Below the pieces are notes generated by a model. The model was not told where the DNA came from and searched no databases. It saw only the letters and a program-made list of their open reading frames with translations. From Bradyrhizobium macuxiense (GTDB taxonomy: Bacteria > Pseudomonadota > Alphaproteobacteria > Rhizobiales > Xanthobacteraceae): a DNA stretch of 64,000 nt. Position 1 is the first letter of the stretch, and each line of letters starts with the position of its first letter. Below, in pieces: positions 53,022 to 62,168 of the stretch. Location: contig NZ_VITY01000001.1 in the NCBI RefSeq assembly GCF_007993935.1, positions 434,001 to 498,000 of the forward strand, given 5' to 3'. A program made the translations under genes and the position numbers.

Positions 53022-54575
53022 TTGACCTACCATTTCAACGACTTGACCCTCGATTCCGGGCGCCGGGAGCTGCGCCGCGGCGATGCCCTGGTGGCCGTCG
53101 AGCCGCAGGTCTTCGACCTCCTCGAATTCCTGATCCGTGCCCGCGACCGTGTGGTCAGCCGCGACGAGGTGCTGGCCGCGGTCTGGCACGGGCGGATCGT
53201 CTCGGAGGCGACGCTGAGCAGCCGGGTCAATGCGGCGCGGACCGCGATCGGCGACAATGGCGAGGAACAGCGGCTGATCCGCACCCTGCCCCGCAAAGGT
53301 CTCCGCTTCGTCGGCGATGTCAGGGAGGACACCGCACCCGCTCGTCCGGTTGCGGACGGCACGGCGCCGCCGCGGCCGAGCGAGGGCCCGTCGATCGCGG
53401 TGCTGCCCTTCACCAATATGAGCGGCGATCCCGAGCAGGATTATTTCGCCGACGGGATCGCCGAGGACATCACCACCGCGCTGGCGCGTTGCAGCCGCCT
53501 CACCGTGATCGCGCGCAACTCCGCCTTCACCTACAAGGGCAAGGCGGTCGACATCCGCCAGGTCGGTCGTGAGCTCGGCGTCGGCTATGTGCTCGAGGGC
53601 AGCGTCCGCCGCGGCGGCGATCGGCTGCGCATCACCGGACAGTTGATCGACGCCAGCTCCGGCGCGCATCTGTGGGCGGATCGCTTTGATGGCGCGGCGA
53701 CCGACGTGTTCGACCTGCAGGACCGCATCACCGAGAACGTGGTCGGCGCGATCGAGCCGACGATGCTGGTCGCCGAGGCCGAGCGGGTGCGCGCAGCACC
53801 GCCCGACAAGCTCGACGCCTACGATCTGCTGCTGCGCGCCTACAGCCTGCGCTACGAGTTCACGCCCGAGAGCATGGAAGCCGCGCTCGATTGCCTCGAC
53901 CAGGCGCTGGCGCTCGATCCGAACTACGCGCCGGCGCTTGCTGCATCGGCCTATTGCCACGCGATGCGCCATGTCCAGGGCTGGCTGAAGCCTGATGACG
54001 CTTACCGAGAGCGCGCGGTCGCGCAGGCCTGGCGCGCGGTCGAGCTCACGCCCGGTGATCCGCAGGTGCTGTGGATGGCGGCGTTCGCGATCTGGAACAT
54101 GGCCGACGAGATCGAGCCCGCGCGCGAATTGTTCGAGCGCTCGCTTGCAATCAACCCGAACTCGGCGATGGCGCTGGTGCTCGGCGGCTGGATCGAGGCG
54201 ATGCGCGGCAACCAGCAGGCCGGCCGCGCCATGATCGAGCGCGCGCAGCGGCTCAACCCGCGCGACCCACGCGGCTGGTTCGCCTCCGCGGCGCTGGCGA
54301 TCTGCGCGGTGCTCGACGGAAACTTTGCCGAAGCGGTGATGTGGGCCGACAAGGCGCTGGCGCAGAACCGCCGCTTCGCAGTCGCCCTGCGCGTCCTGAT
54401 CGTGGCGCTGGTCAAGACCGGCGAGACTGCGCGTGCAACCCAGATCGCGCGCGAATTGCTCAAGGTCGACCCGGAGTTTTCGATCTCCGGATTCATGTCG
54501 CGAATTCCGTTCCCGGTGCAATCGATGTCCGCGACTTATCGCGAGACGCTGAAGGCGGCCGGCGTCCCGGACTGA
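53022..54575 (+). CDS. Winged-helix regulator with TolB-like and TPR domains
   Basis: A 517-aa protein beginning at TTG. Residues 1-100 are an OmpR-type winged helix (LRRGDALVAVEPQVFDLLEF, then LIRTLPRKGLRFVGDV). A TolB-N-like domain follows (IAVLPFTNMSGDPEQDYFAD and TVIARNSAFTYKGKAVDIRQ), then about five TPR units (for example ALDCLDQALALDPNYAPALA). It resembles the CadC group but has no transmembrane segment, so it is probably a soluble transcription factor. It is divergent from the epoxide hydrolase and may control it. No ribosome binding site is obvious. Confidence 0.85.
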   Translation: MTYHFNDLTLDSGRRELRRGDALVAVEPQVFDLLEFLIRARDRVVSRDEVLAAVWHGRIVSEATLSSRVNAARTAIGDNGEEQRLIRTLPRKGLRFVGDVREDTAPARPVADGTAPPRPSEGPSIAVLPFTNMSGDPEQDYFADGIAEDITTALARCSRLTVIARNSAFTYKGKAVDIRQVGRELGVGYVLEGSVRRGGDRLRITGQLIDASSGAHLWADRFDGAATDVFDLQDRITENVVGAIEPTMLVAEAERVRAAPPDKLDAYDLLLRAYSLRYEFTPESMEAALDCLDQALALDPNYAPALAASAYCHAMRHVQGWLKPDDAYRERAVAQAWRAVELTPGDPQVLWMAAFAIWNMADEIEPARELFERSLAINPNSAMALVLGGWIEAMRGNQQAGRAMIERAQRLNPRDPRGWFASAALAICAVLDGNFAEAVMWADKALAQNRRFAVALRVLIVALVKTGETARATQIARELLKVDPEFSISGFMSRIPFPVQSMSATYRETLKAAGVPD

Positions 54576-54820
54576 CGCCGCTCCGAGGACGCGACGATCG
54601 TTCACCCGTGGTACGCCGCGCGGCCTGCCTGGCAGCATCGGCCTGATGGGAATCCATCCCTCGTCAATTCGTAGCGCATGATTCAGCCGCTTCGATTCAA
54701 GATTTGAATCTTTGCGCGGCAGTGAGGCTCAATGAGCCCCTACCGACGGGAGCGGTTGCTTGGAGTGCGGAGGGCCTGCCCATCTCTGGAAGCGCGGCCC
54801 TTTCCCACACCGGTCGGCGG

Positions 54821-55930
54821 TTATAGATAGGCCGTGTAGGAACTGACCCACACCAGGATAGAGGCGAGCAGCCCGATCACACCGGCGTTGTTGGCAAATG
54901 CGGTGGCGGTGCCGGACATGCCCAAGCGCAGCGCATCACGATTGATCCCGTCGGGGATCGATATCTCCGCCGGATACACCGTCGCACCGCCTAATGCATT
55001 GGTGCGGGCGAGCGTACCCGACACCGCGATCTGTCCCTGGCCGATACCCTTGGGAATGGCCATGATCTTCGCGTGGTAGATGCGGCCCGGCAGGTTGTCG
55101 AACACGATGTCGACCGGGGCCCCCTCCTTGATGGTCTGGAATCCGTTTTGCGAGAACATGCCGACCAGGGCGATCTCCTTCTCGACAATGAACGACATCG
55201 CCGAGCGCGCCTGCAACGCCCGGTCGCCGACCGCCAGGGCAACGACGGTGACATAGCCGTCGGCAGGTGCTCGAACGGACGTTTGCGATAATTCCCAGTT
55301 TGCGTTCTCAAGTTGCGCCTGAAGTTGCGCGACCGACGTGTTGACACCACCGATCTCGGAATCCAGCGCAAGCTTGGCGCTCTGCTGGGCCGCTCTGGCC
55401 GCGCCGAGTTGCGCCGACACAGTCTCGTACTGAACCTGCTTGTCCTGCGCCTGGAATCTCGTGTTGGCATCATCGGCGGCGAGCGCCTCAATGTCCGCGA
55501 GACGCTTTTTGTTGTAGGAGGCTTGTGCGGCAAGTCCCGCCACATTCGCCGTCGCTTGCTCGTAGTTCGATTTCAGGATTTCGGTCTGTTGTTTTGCCGC
55601 CGCAAGCGAGGCCTGCAACTGGTTGACCTTGTACTGAAACGGCGCCGGGTCGATCTCAAACAGCACGTCGTCCTTCTTCACTGGCACGTTCGGCTTGACT
55701 GGAATTGCGACAATTTGTCCCGTCACATTCGGCGTCATTTCCACGACGCGACCAGTCACCGTCAGGCGACCGGAGGGCGTGAGATAATTAAAAAGCGCGA
55801 GAAATATCGCGAGAATGAATCCGCCAATCAGTAGCGAGATCGTCCCCGACAACCAACCCCACCGCACGAGCCTGAACTTCGAGAATATCAGCCACATCGT
55901 AAGGATGTAGAGGCACAACACAATAACCAT
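54821..55930 (-). CDS. HlyD-family secretion protein (EmrA/YibH type)
   Basis: A 369-aa membrane-fusion protein. Two hydrophobic segments at the N-terminus (VIVLCLYILTMWLIF and LIGGFILAIFLALFNYL) are followed by a lipoyl domain (VVEMTPNVTGQIVAIPVKPN), a long coiled coil with Ala/Gln/Leu heptads near residues 95-205 and a beta-barrel domain; a third hydrophobic helix ends the protein. It should link an inner-membrane pump to the outer membrane, but no pump gene is beside it. A hairpin GATTCAAGATTTGAATC lies near 54692. Confidence 0.87.
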   Translation of the reverse strand: MVIVLCLYILTMWLIFSKFRLVRWGWLSGTISLLIGGFILAIFLALFNYLTPSGRLTVTGRVVEMTPNVTGQIVAIPVKPNVPVKKDDVLFEIDPAPFQYKVNQLQASLAAAKQQTEILKSNYEQATANVAGLAAQASYNKKRLADIEALAADDANTRFQAQDKQVQYETVSAQLGAARAAQQSAKLALDSEIGGVNTSVAQLQAQLENANWELSQTSVRAPADGYVTVVALAVGDRALQARSAMSFIVEKEIALVGMFSQNGFQTIKEGAPVDIVFDNLPGRIYHAKIMAIPKGIGQGQIAVSGTLARTNALGGATVYPAEISIPDGINRDALRLGMSGTATAFANNAGVIGLLASILVWVSSYTAYL

Positions 55931-56143
55931 GGCTTGGCTTCCATTTTTGACCTATGCTATCTTTTCCCGTGGAGGTAGTCGAAGCATCACCATTGAAGCC
56001 TCTTAGAATGCACGTTTTCACCCTCTAATTCCAGCGACTGTCTTATCTTTCTGCAGACGTCACACAGCATGGACTCGGTGGAAGAACCGGGAGCCGTTGC
56101 CGGCTCCCAGCTTTCAACCGCGCCAAAGAAGAGAGGTGCTTTT

Positions 56144-57583
56144 ATGTATGCGATTGATCGACGTTCTCTTCTCGCCTTGACCCTTGCCGCATTGAGTTGC
56201 TTCACAGCGACTGCACCGGCAAACGCGCAATCCGTATCGCCCGCGGAAGCGCAGCAGATCGCTACAGATGCCTACGTCTATGGCTACTCGCTGATCACAA
56301 CCGAAGTAACCCGCGTGCAGATGAGCAACGTGCCGAAGGTCGAGGGGTTCACAAGTCCCACCGGTCAGTTCGTCAACGTTCCTCGCTATCCGCCTGCGGA
56401 CTATCGCGGCGTTTCCGCACCTAACGCGGACACTCTGTATTCGGTTGTCTGGCTCGATCTCACCGAACCGCAAGTCTTCAGCCATCCCGACATGGGAGAC
56501 CGCTTCTATCTTTTCGAGATTACTGATCTCTGGATGTCGGATTCCGAGCACTCGCCGAGCAAGCGCACGGCCAGTGGAAAGGCTGCCAACTACCTCTTCA
56601 CCGGCCCGGGTTGGAAAGGCGAAGTGCCTGCGGACATGAAGCACTTCCCGATGGCAACGAATTACATGGTCATTCTGGGCCGCACCTACGCCGACGGCAG
56701 CGAAGCTGACTACAAGGCCGTTAACGCGCTGCAGGCGCAATACAAGATCACGCCGCTCTCGGCCTGGGGTAAGCCGTACACGCCAGTTACGCCGCCGGTA
56801 AATCCCAATCCGGGTTTCAGCATGACCGACAAGCCGCAGACGGTCATTCTCGCCATGGGGACGGAGGGATACTTCAACCTGATGGTCAAGCTCATGGGAG
56901 CGGCTGCGCCCGCGCCTGCGGCGGATGCACCGATGCTCGCGAGCATGGCGAAGATTGGCATCGTACCCGGCAAGCCGTTCGAGATGAACAAACTCGACCC
57001 GGCTGTACAGGCAGCGCTGAAGGACATTCCCGAGACAGCTCTGAAAAAGATCGAGGCCAACAAGGAGAACCTCGGCGGGATAGTCGATGGCTGGTCGATC
57101 ACGAAAGGTCTCGGCACCTATGGACCCTCCGATTACATGAAGCGAGCGGTGGTAGCGGCCTTCGGTTGGCCCGCCAATCAGGAGCGTGATGCGGTCTACC
57201 CGAACACCGAGAAGGACTCGACGGGACAGAAACTGAGCGGTGCAAACAAGTACACGCTGACATTTGCAAAGGATGCGACACCGCCCGTCAATGGCTTCTG
57301 GTCGTTCACCATGTATATGATCGACCAGGGCTGGTGGTTCGTTCCCAATCCGCTGAACAGGTTCACCGTCAGCATGCGCGACAATCCGAAGTTCAACCCG
57401 GACGGCTCGCTGACCCTCTACTTCCAGAATGAGTCGCCGGGTGCTGACAAGGAATCGAACTGGCTGCCGGCGCCGAAGGGCGATTTTGTCCTGATGCTGC
57501 GAATGTACTGGCCGAAGGACACTCCACCTTCGATCATTAACGGGAGCTGGAAAGTGCCGCAGGTGATCAAGGTCGGCTCATAG
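56144..57583 (+). CDS. Exported DUF1254/DUF1214 protein
   Basis: A 479-aa protein with a signal peptide (residues 1-28, ending APANAQS). The N-terminal DUF1254 region contains AYVYGYSLITTEVTRVQMSN and RGVSAPNADTLYSVVWLDLT; the C-terminal DUF1214 region contains NGFWSFTMYMIDQGWWFVPN and LTLYFQNESPG. The family is common in soil bacteria and its role is unknown. GAGAGG lies upstream of ATG 56144. Its codon use is less GC-rich than the housekeeping genes, suggesting an accessory origin. Confidence 0.86.
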   Translation: MYAIDRRSLLALTLAALSCFTATAPANAQSVSPAEAQQIATDAYVYGYSLITTEVTRVQMSNVPKVEGFTSPTGQFVNVPRYPPADYRGVSAPNADTLYSVVWLDLTEPQVFSHPDMGDRFYLFEITDLWMSDSEHSPSKRTASGKAANYLFTGPGWKGEVPADMKHFPMATNYMVILGRTYADGSEADYKAVNALQAQYKITPLSAWGKPYTPVTPPVNPNPGFSMTDKPQTVILAMGTEGYFNLMVKLMGAAAPAPAADAPMLASMAKIGIVPGKPFEMNKLDPAVQAALKDIPETALKKIEANKENLGGIVDGWSITKGLGTYGPSDYMKRAVVAAFGWPANQERDAVYPNTEKDSTGQKLSGANKYTLTFAKDATPPVNGFWSFTMYMIDQGWWFVPNPLNRFTVSMRDNPKFNPDGSLTLYFQNESPGADKESNWLPAPKGDFVLMLRMYWPKDTPPSIINGSWKVPQVIKVGS

Positions 57584-57815
57584 CCACGAATAGCGATTGC
57601 CTGGCTCATTGAAAGGGCTTGGCTCGGCGGGAAGCGAGGGTAATGGCGCCGACAACTGCGCACGTCAGCTATTGGCCCTTCGGCGATCCCGCGAGCTGTC
57701 CGCTTCTCCGCCACTGTTGGGGGTTAAGCGGACCTCGGCCGCCAGCTGCTCAATGAGTACACGGCCTAGGCACTGGACTTGTAAGCGCGAAGCCACAGCC
57801 GGATTGTATCGAGCA

Positions 57816-58457
57816 CTACAATCCCGGCGATCTCGCCGCCCAGGCCTTGGTGCCCTTGCAGCTTTCCATCGCCCTGATGTAGGCAGGGCGTGCCGTCGTG
57901 CGGGCGAGATAGTCCCGCTCGGTCGGACCGGGAACGTAGTTGCCGGTTCGCAAGCCGAGCAGAAGGGCGTAGCTCACCGAGATATCGGCGGCCGTGAACC
58001 GGTCGCCGGCGAGATAGGGGCAATCCGCGAGGCGGCGGATCACCAACCCCAGCCGGCTCTCGAAGGTCTCGAATGCCCAGCGGGTCACCCGGGCATCTCG
58101 CTCGGCTTCGGGAGCCAGTTCGCGACCGACAAAGACGGCATTCATCGGCCCGGCGAGCCCGGCCTCGCCCAAATGGAGAAATTGCAGATAGGAAGCGAAA
58201 GCCGGATCATCCGGGGCGACCGCAAGCGAAGCTGAGCCGTGACGGGCGAGCAGGTACTCAAGAATTGCGATCGATTCGACCATGATCGTCTCGCCGTCCT
58301 GCAGTGCCGGAATGAAGCCGGCTGGGTTGATCGCGAGGAAATCGCGATCATTCTCGACCGCGAGCAGATCGACCGGGCGCAGCCGATAAGCCAATCCCAA
58401 TTCCTCGAGCAGCCAGACAACGCGGAAGCCACGACCTTCGCCATAGACGGTGAGCAT
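57816..58457 (-). CDS. Glutathione S-transferase
   Basis: A 213-aa GST. The thioredoxin-fold N-domain starts MLTVYGEGRGFRVVWLLEEL and contains the glutathione-binding NPAGFIPALQDGETIMVESI; the C-terminal helical domain includes LAGDRFTAADISVSYALL. This resembles the bacterial beta/theta classes. It may detoxify electrophiles, perhaps products of the nearby monooxygenase and hydrolase, though it lies in its own transcription unit. Confidence 0.9.
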   Translation of the reverse strand: MLTVYGEGRGFRVVWLLEELGLAYRLRPVDLLAVENDRDFLAINPAGFIPALQDGETIMVESIAILEYLLARHGSASLAVAPDDPAFASYLQFLHLGEAGLAGPMNAVFVGRELAPEAERDARVTRWAFETFESRLGLVIRRLADCPYLAGDRFTAADISVSYALLLGLRTGNYVPGPTERDYLARTTARPAYIRAMESCKGTKAWAARSPGL

Positions 58458-58643
58458 TGTTGAGTGTTCCTGAATTGGGCTGGATGTACCGATAAACCTG
58501 GCGGCGCGATGCGAAGCAAAGTCCGCTTTGATTCTATAGCGGCCGGAGTGGTAGGGCAGCGCAAATGTCGCGATGGCCACAGGCTGACACTGGGCGATAG
58601 CTGACTCTCATGGAGGCCAACGCCAGTTCATACCTATAGCCAG

Positions 58644-59735
58644 TCAGACCTGGCTGCTCCTGGTCTGCACTCTTCGGCCGAAGCCTGCGTCGCGAGCGAC
58701 CGCCACGGCGTGGGCACGGCTGTTTGCTCCGAGTTTGCCCAGAACAGTCGAGACATGATTGCGGACGGTCTTCGCTGATATCTTCAACTGGACCGAGATG
58801 TCGGCATTGCTGATACCCTGCGCAAGAAGTTCGAGAACATCGCGCTCCCGCGCCGTCAGTTCATCGAACGGCTCGGCTCGTGCGGAGTGAGTGGGGAGAA
58901 ATTCATCGAGCTCGCGAACGAACTGCTTCCAGGCCGGCTCAGTGTCCAACACAATGTGATTGCGACTCTCAAGCGGCACAAATCGTGCGTCGGGAACCAA
59001 AGCCGCGACCTTGCGACCGTCATCAAATGGAAGCACTGCGCTCTGACGGGAATGAAACACGAGTGTTGGACAACTCAGGTCCGGCAGCAGGTCCTGCATA
59101 TCACTTTCCACGAGGGTGCGAAGCAGTGCGACCCCGTTTTCGGCAGAGGTCGTCAGACGCAGCAATTCGTTGAAAGACCGAGCCTGTTCCGCGCTCGCGT
59201 CCGGAATGTGCAGAGACGTCAGGAAGGTACCGAATCCGGGAATGTCCTGCGGCCACCCCATCTCGAACGCCTTGAGCTGCACCCGCATGTTCTCGACCCG
59301 CTCAGGTGGGGCCTTCGCCGTCAACGGGCCCGTCGGCGATGTCCCGTACAGCACGAGCCGGTCGACACGATCGGGATTGCTCACCACGAAGGGCAGAACA
59401 ACTCGTGCGCCGCCCGACATGGCGACGAGAGAGAAATTACGGACTCCAGACGCGCCGACGACAGCTTCAAAATCCTCAACGAGCTTCTCGAAGGTGAATT
59501 CAACACCCGAACGGTCGGATAGGCCAGTCCCGCGAAAATCGTAGCGGATGAGCGTGTGCCGCTTTGCCAGCGCCGATATCCAGGGTCGCCAGACCGGGCT
59601 GTCCCAATCGAAGTTGAGGTGGTGGACAAAATGCGCGACCCACACCAGCGGAGGTCCGTTGCCGCAAGTCTCATAGGCGATGCGTGTGCCATCGCGGCTG
59701 GCGCAAAAACGTATCTGACGCGTTGGAGGCAACAC
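58644..59735 (-). CDS. Alpha/beta hydrolase fused to a LuxR-type DNA-binding domain
   Basis: A 363-aa two-domain protein. Residues 1-275 are an alpha/beta hydrolase with nucleophile Ser in LVAMSGGARVVLPF (an AxSxG variant of GxSxG), Asp in SAVLPFDDGRKVAALV and His in VPLESRNHIVLDTEP. Residues 290-350 are a LuxR helix-turn-helix: LTARERDVLELLAQGISNAD, then IQLKISAKTVRNHVSTVLGK-like VQLKISAKTVRNHVSTVLGK. The hydrolase part may act as an enzyme or as a ligand sensor that controls DNA binding. It lies 61 bp downstream of the monooxygenase on the same strand. Confidence 0.87.
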   Translation of the reverse strand: MLPPTRQIRFCASRDGTRIAYETCGNGPPLVWVAHFVHHLNFDWDSPVWRPWISALAKRHTLIRYDFRGTGLSDRSGVEFTFEKLVEDFEAVVGASGVRNFSLVAMSGGARVVLPFVVSNPDRVDRLVLYGTSPTGPLTAKAPPERVENMRVQLKAFEMGWPQDIPGFGTFLTSLHIPDASAEQARSFNELLRLTTSAENGVALLRTLVESDMQDLLPDLSCPTLVFHSRQSAVLPFDDGRKVAALVPDARFVPLESRNHIVLDTEPAWKQFVRELDEFLPTHSARAEPFDELTARERDVLELLAQGISNADISVQLKISAKTVRNHVSTVLGKLGANSRAHAVAVARDAGFGRRVQTRSSQV

Positions 59736-59796
59736 GGGTTACCTACGGCGGTGTCTGGCATCGTCGCGTGATGTTGCATCAAATTGCCATCCATGA

Positions 59797-60990
59797 CTAG
59801 ACGGTCGATGGCCATGCGCCGATGCCGCCGGGCCCGTATTCCCGCAGGAGCGTCTCAATCGGAGGCCGTGTGCCCGCGCCTGCGGGTTCGAGATGTTTGC
59901 CCAGGCGACGTCCACGAGCGACGAGCTCCCTGCCCGCTTGCTGTCGACGGCGCTCATAGGCGGCCAATGCGCCGCTCATGTCTCCTTTGGCAAGCTCGTC
60001 GGTAAGCGCCCAGGCGTCTTGTGCAGCCTTGGTGACGCTGGTGCCGACATGCGGTCGAGCCACGAATGCCGCATCGCCAACCAGCACGACACGACCGAAC
60101 GTCATGCGCGTCGTTTCGAGATCAAAGATTGCAGAAAGAATCGGTTGTTCAGCACTGGCGACCAGCTCGGCGAGCTGAGGAGCCAACAATGTCCGAGCGG
60201 TCAGCTTGAGTTCGGCGATGACCTCTTTTCGGATAAGAGGCGGCGGGATCGAATCTCCGTGACAATACCCCGTCGCATCGGTGCACCACCCGCGCAGCGT
60301 GGAATCGAAGTCGGCCGGACGAAACCAGACAAACATGCATCTCCTGCCGCCAACCACATCACGATCGGCGATCGGGATGGAAAACGCGAGTTCACCGTCC
60401 GGCAGGCAGAATGCCATGTCCTGGAGTGCACTGGCGCGCCACCGCGGCGAGATCCTGTTTTCCTCGACGATGCCGCGCCACGCGACATAACCGGCATAGC
60501 GCGGCTCGATTTCGGGCAAGCACTGCCGGCGCACCGCGGAACGAATACCGTCCGCTCCAATGAGTAGATCCGCTTCGATACGCGCCCCATTTTCGAACAG
60601 GGCAACGACACTACGTTCCTTCTGTTCGCATCGGATCAGCGCCATTCCCCCTTGGTAGGGTCCGTTCGAGAACTTTTCCCTGAGAGCTCCGTAGAGCCGG
60701 TCCCACGCCGTAGTCACTTCTCGCACCGGCACCTGGCAAACCGGCTCACCGCTTCGGGCAAGGCAGACGTGCGAGCGCACCTCCGTCCACATCGTCCTGT
60801 CGACATGGATTCCGATCTGCCGCAGGACCATGAACAAGTCGGACTGCGCACCAAGTCCGGCCCCCCGCCCGGCGAGACTTCCACGCGCGCGTTCGAAAAT
60901 ATCGACATGCCATCCAATAGCTCGAAGCAGGTTCGCCGTGAGCAGTCCGCTCAGGGAGCCGCCGATGACCAAGGCGCGGGGTCTACTCAT
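59797..60990 (-). CDS. FAD-dependent aromatic/heteroaromatic monooxygenase
   Basis: A 397-aa class A flavoprotein monooxygenase. The FAD-binding GxGxxG-type motif is VIGGSLSGLLTANLLRAIG (with Ser in place of one Gly, as in dihydroxypyridine hydroxylases), the DG motif is LLIGADGIRSAVRRQCLPE, and the second FAD motif is VVLVGDAAFVARPHVGTSVT. It resembles 2,6-dihydroxypyridine 3-monooxygenase. ATG 60990 gives the usual start. It follows the Bug binding protein by 26 bp and is probably in one operon with it. Confidence 0.88.
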   Translation of the reverse strand: MSRPRALVIGGSLSGLLTANLLRAIGWHVDIFERARGSLAGRGAGLGAQSDLFMVLRQIGIHVDRTMWTEVRSHVCLARSGEPVCQVPVREVTTAWDRLYGALREKFSNGPYQGGMALIRCEQKERSVVALFENGARIEADLLIGADGIRSAVRRQCLPEIEPRYAGYVAWRGIVEENRISPRWRASALQDMAFCLPDGELAFSIPIADRDVVGGRRCMFVWFRPADFDSTLRGWCTDATGYCHGDSIPPPLIRKEVIAELKLTARTLLAPQLAELVASAEQPILSAIFDLETTRMTFGRVVLVGDAAFVARPHVGTSVTKAAQDAWALTDELAKGDMSGALAAYERRRQQAGRELVARGRRLGKHLEPAGAGTRPPIETLLREYGPGGIGAWPSTV

Positions 60991-61016
60991 CTCGATGCCT
61001 CCGGCCGGACGCAGCA

Positions 61017-62000
61017 TCAGTTGATCTTGAGACCGGTGGTGTCGATCAGCGCCTTCCACCGCGCGCTTTCGGCCTTGATGAACGTGGCGGCTTGATCCGG
61101 AGTACCTCCGACCGGAACCGCCGCGAGGTCCGCCAGACGTCCGGCAACCTCGGGGAGCGCCAGGACTTCAGCGATCGCAGCGGAAAGCTTTGCGGCGATG
61201 GCGTCCGGCGTTTTCGGCGGAGCGACGATCGCAAACCATTCCACATGGGCGAACCCGGGAACGGCCTCGGAAATCGTCGGAACCGCAGGCTCCTGCTCCA
61301 GTCGCGCCGGCGTCGTGACGGCGAGAAGCCTGAGCTTGCCCGCCTTGATGCTGCCTGCGACGTTACCGTAGAGGTCGATCATCATGTCGATATGACCGCC
61401 GATCAGATCATTCATCGCCGGCGCCATGCCTTGATAAGGCACATGAACCAACTGAATGCCGGCGGCCTTCATCAATTGCTCGGTGGCGAGATGCGGTGTG
61501 CTACCTGTTCCCGGCGATCCGAAAGTGAGCTTGCCCGGATTGGCCCTGGCGTAGGCAAGGAGCTCCTGTAGACTTGAGGCCGGTACTTTTGGGTTGACGA
61601 CAAGCACCGTCGGAAGCTTGACCATCAGGCTCACCGGCACGAACGCGTCAGGATCAAAGTTCAACTTGCTCCGCAGATGACCGCTGACAACGAGCGGCCC
61701 CGGGGGTGAGGCCAGCAGCGTGTACCCGTCGGGATCCGACCTGGCCACGGCCTCAGCGCCGAGGTTCTGAGCTGCCCCGGGCCGGTTCTCGATGATCACG
61801 GCTACGCCCCATTTCGCCGACAGCCTCTCGGCAATGATCCGGGGTACGACATCCAACAATGGCCCCGGCGGTACGGGGACGACGATCTTGATTGTGCGAT
61901 GGGGAAAATTCTCGGCCGCGGCCGAACCACCAACCGTGACGGCCAGCGTACAAGCAGCCGCGATGAAGCAAGTCGCGAAAGAGCGAACTAAATAATTCAT
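61017..62000 (-). CDS. Bug-family tripartite tricarboxylate transporter receptor
   Basis: A 327-aa periplasmic binding protein (TctC/Bug) with a signal peptide ending SAAAENF. Family parts are FPHRTIKIVVPVPPGPLLDV, GVAVIIENRPGAAQNLGAEA and the LTFGSPGTGSTPHLATEQLM ligand loop. Bug proteins bind carboxylates or aromatic acids. No TctA/TctB membrane genes are near. The position ahead of the monooxygenase suggests it captures that enzyme's substrate or a sensed analogue. Confidence 0.92.
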   Translation of the reverse strand: MNYLVRSFATCFIAAACTLAVTVGGSAAAENFPHRTIKIVVPVPPGPLLDVVPRIIAERLSAKWGVAVIIENRPGAAQNLGAEAVARSDPDGYTLLASPPGPLVVSGHLRSKLNFDPDAFVPVSLMVKLPTVLVVNPKVPASSLQELLAYARANPGKLTFGSPGTGSTPHLATEQLMKAAGIQLVHVPYQGMAPAMNDLIGGHIDMMIDLYGNVAGSIKAGKLRLLAVTTPARLEQEPAVPTISEAVPGFAHVEWFAIVAPPKTPDAIAAKLSAAIAEVLALPEVAGRLADLAAVPVGGTPDQAATFIKAESARWKALIDTTGLKIN

Positions 62001-62168
62001 TGTTTCCTCCGCGCAGCATGAAAGCCGTAGCCACCAATGGAGGGATACTCACGTCCAATTCGAACTCTGTCATGGGGTCGGTGTCCCAAGAATCATTAAT
62101 GGCTCGACCGTGGCTTCCCGAAAATCGGGACAAGGCGCGTTCCTTCTCCCGCCCGCGATGCAGGAGCT

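Noticed and set aside
53022..54575. CadC-type membrane-bound regulator
   Set aside because: No transmembrane helix lies between the winged helix and the TolB-like/TPR part.
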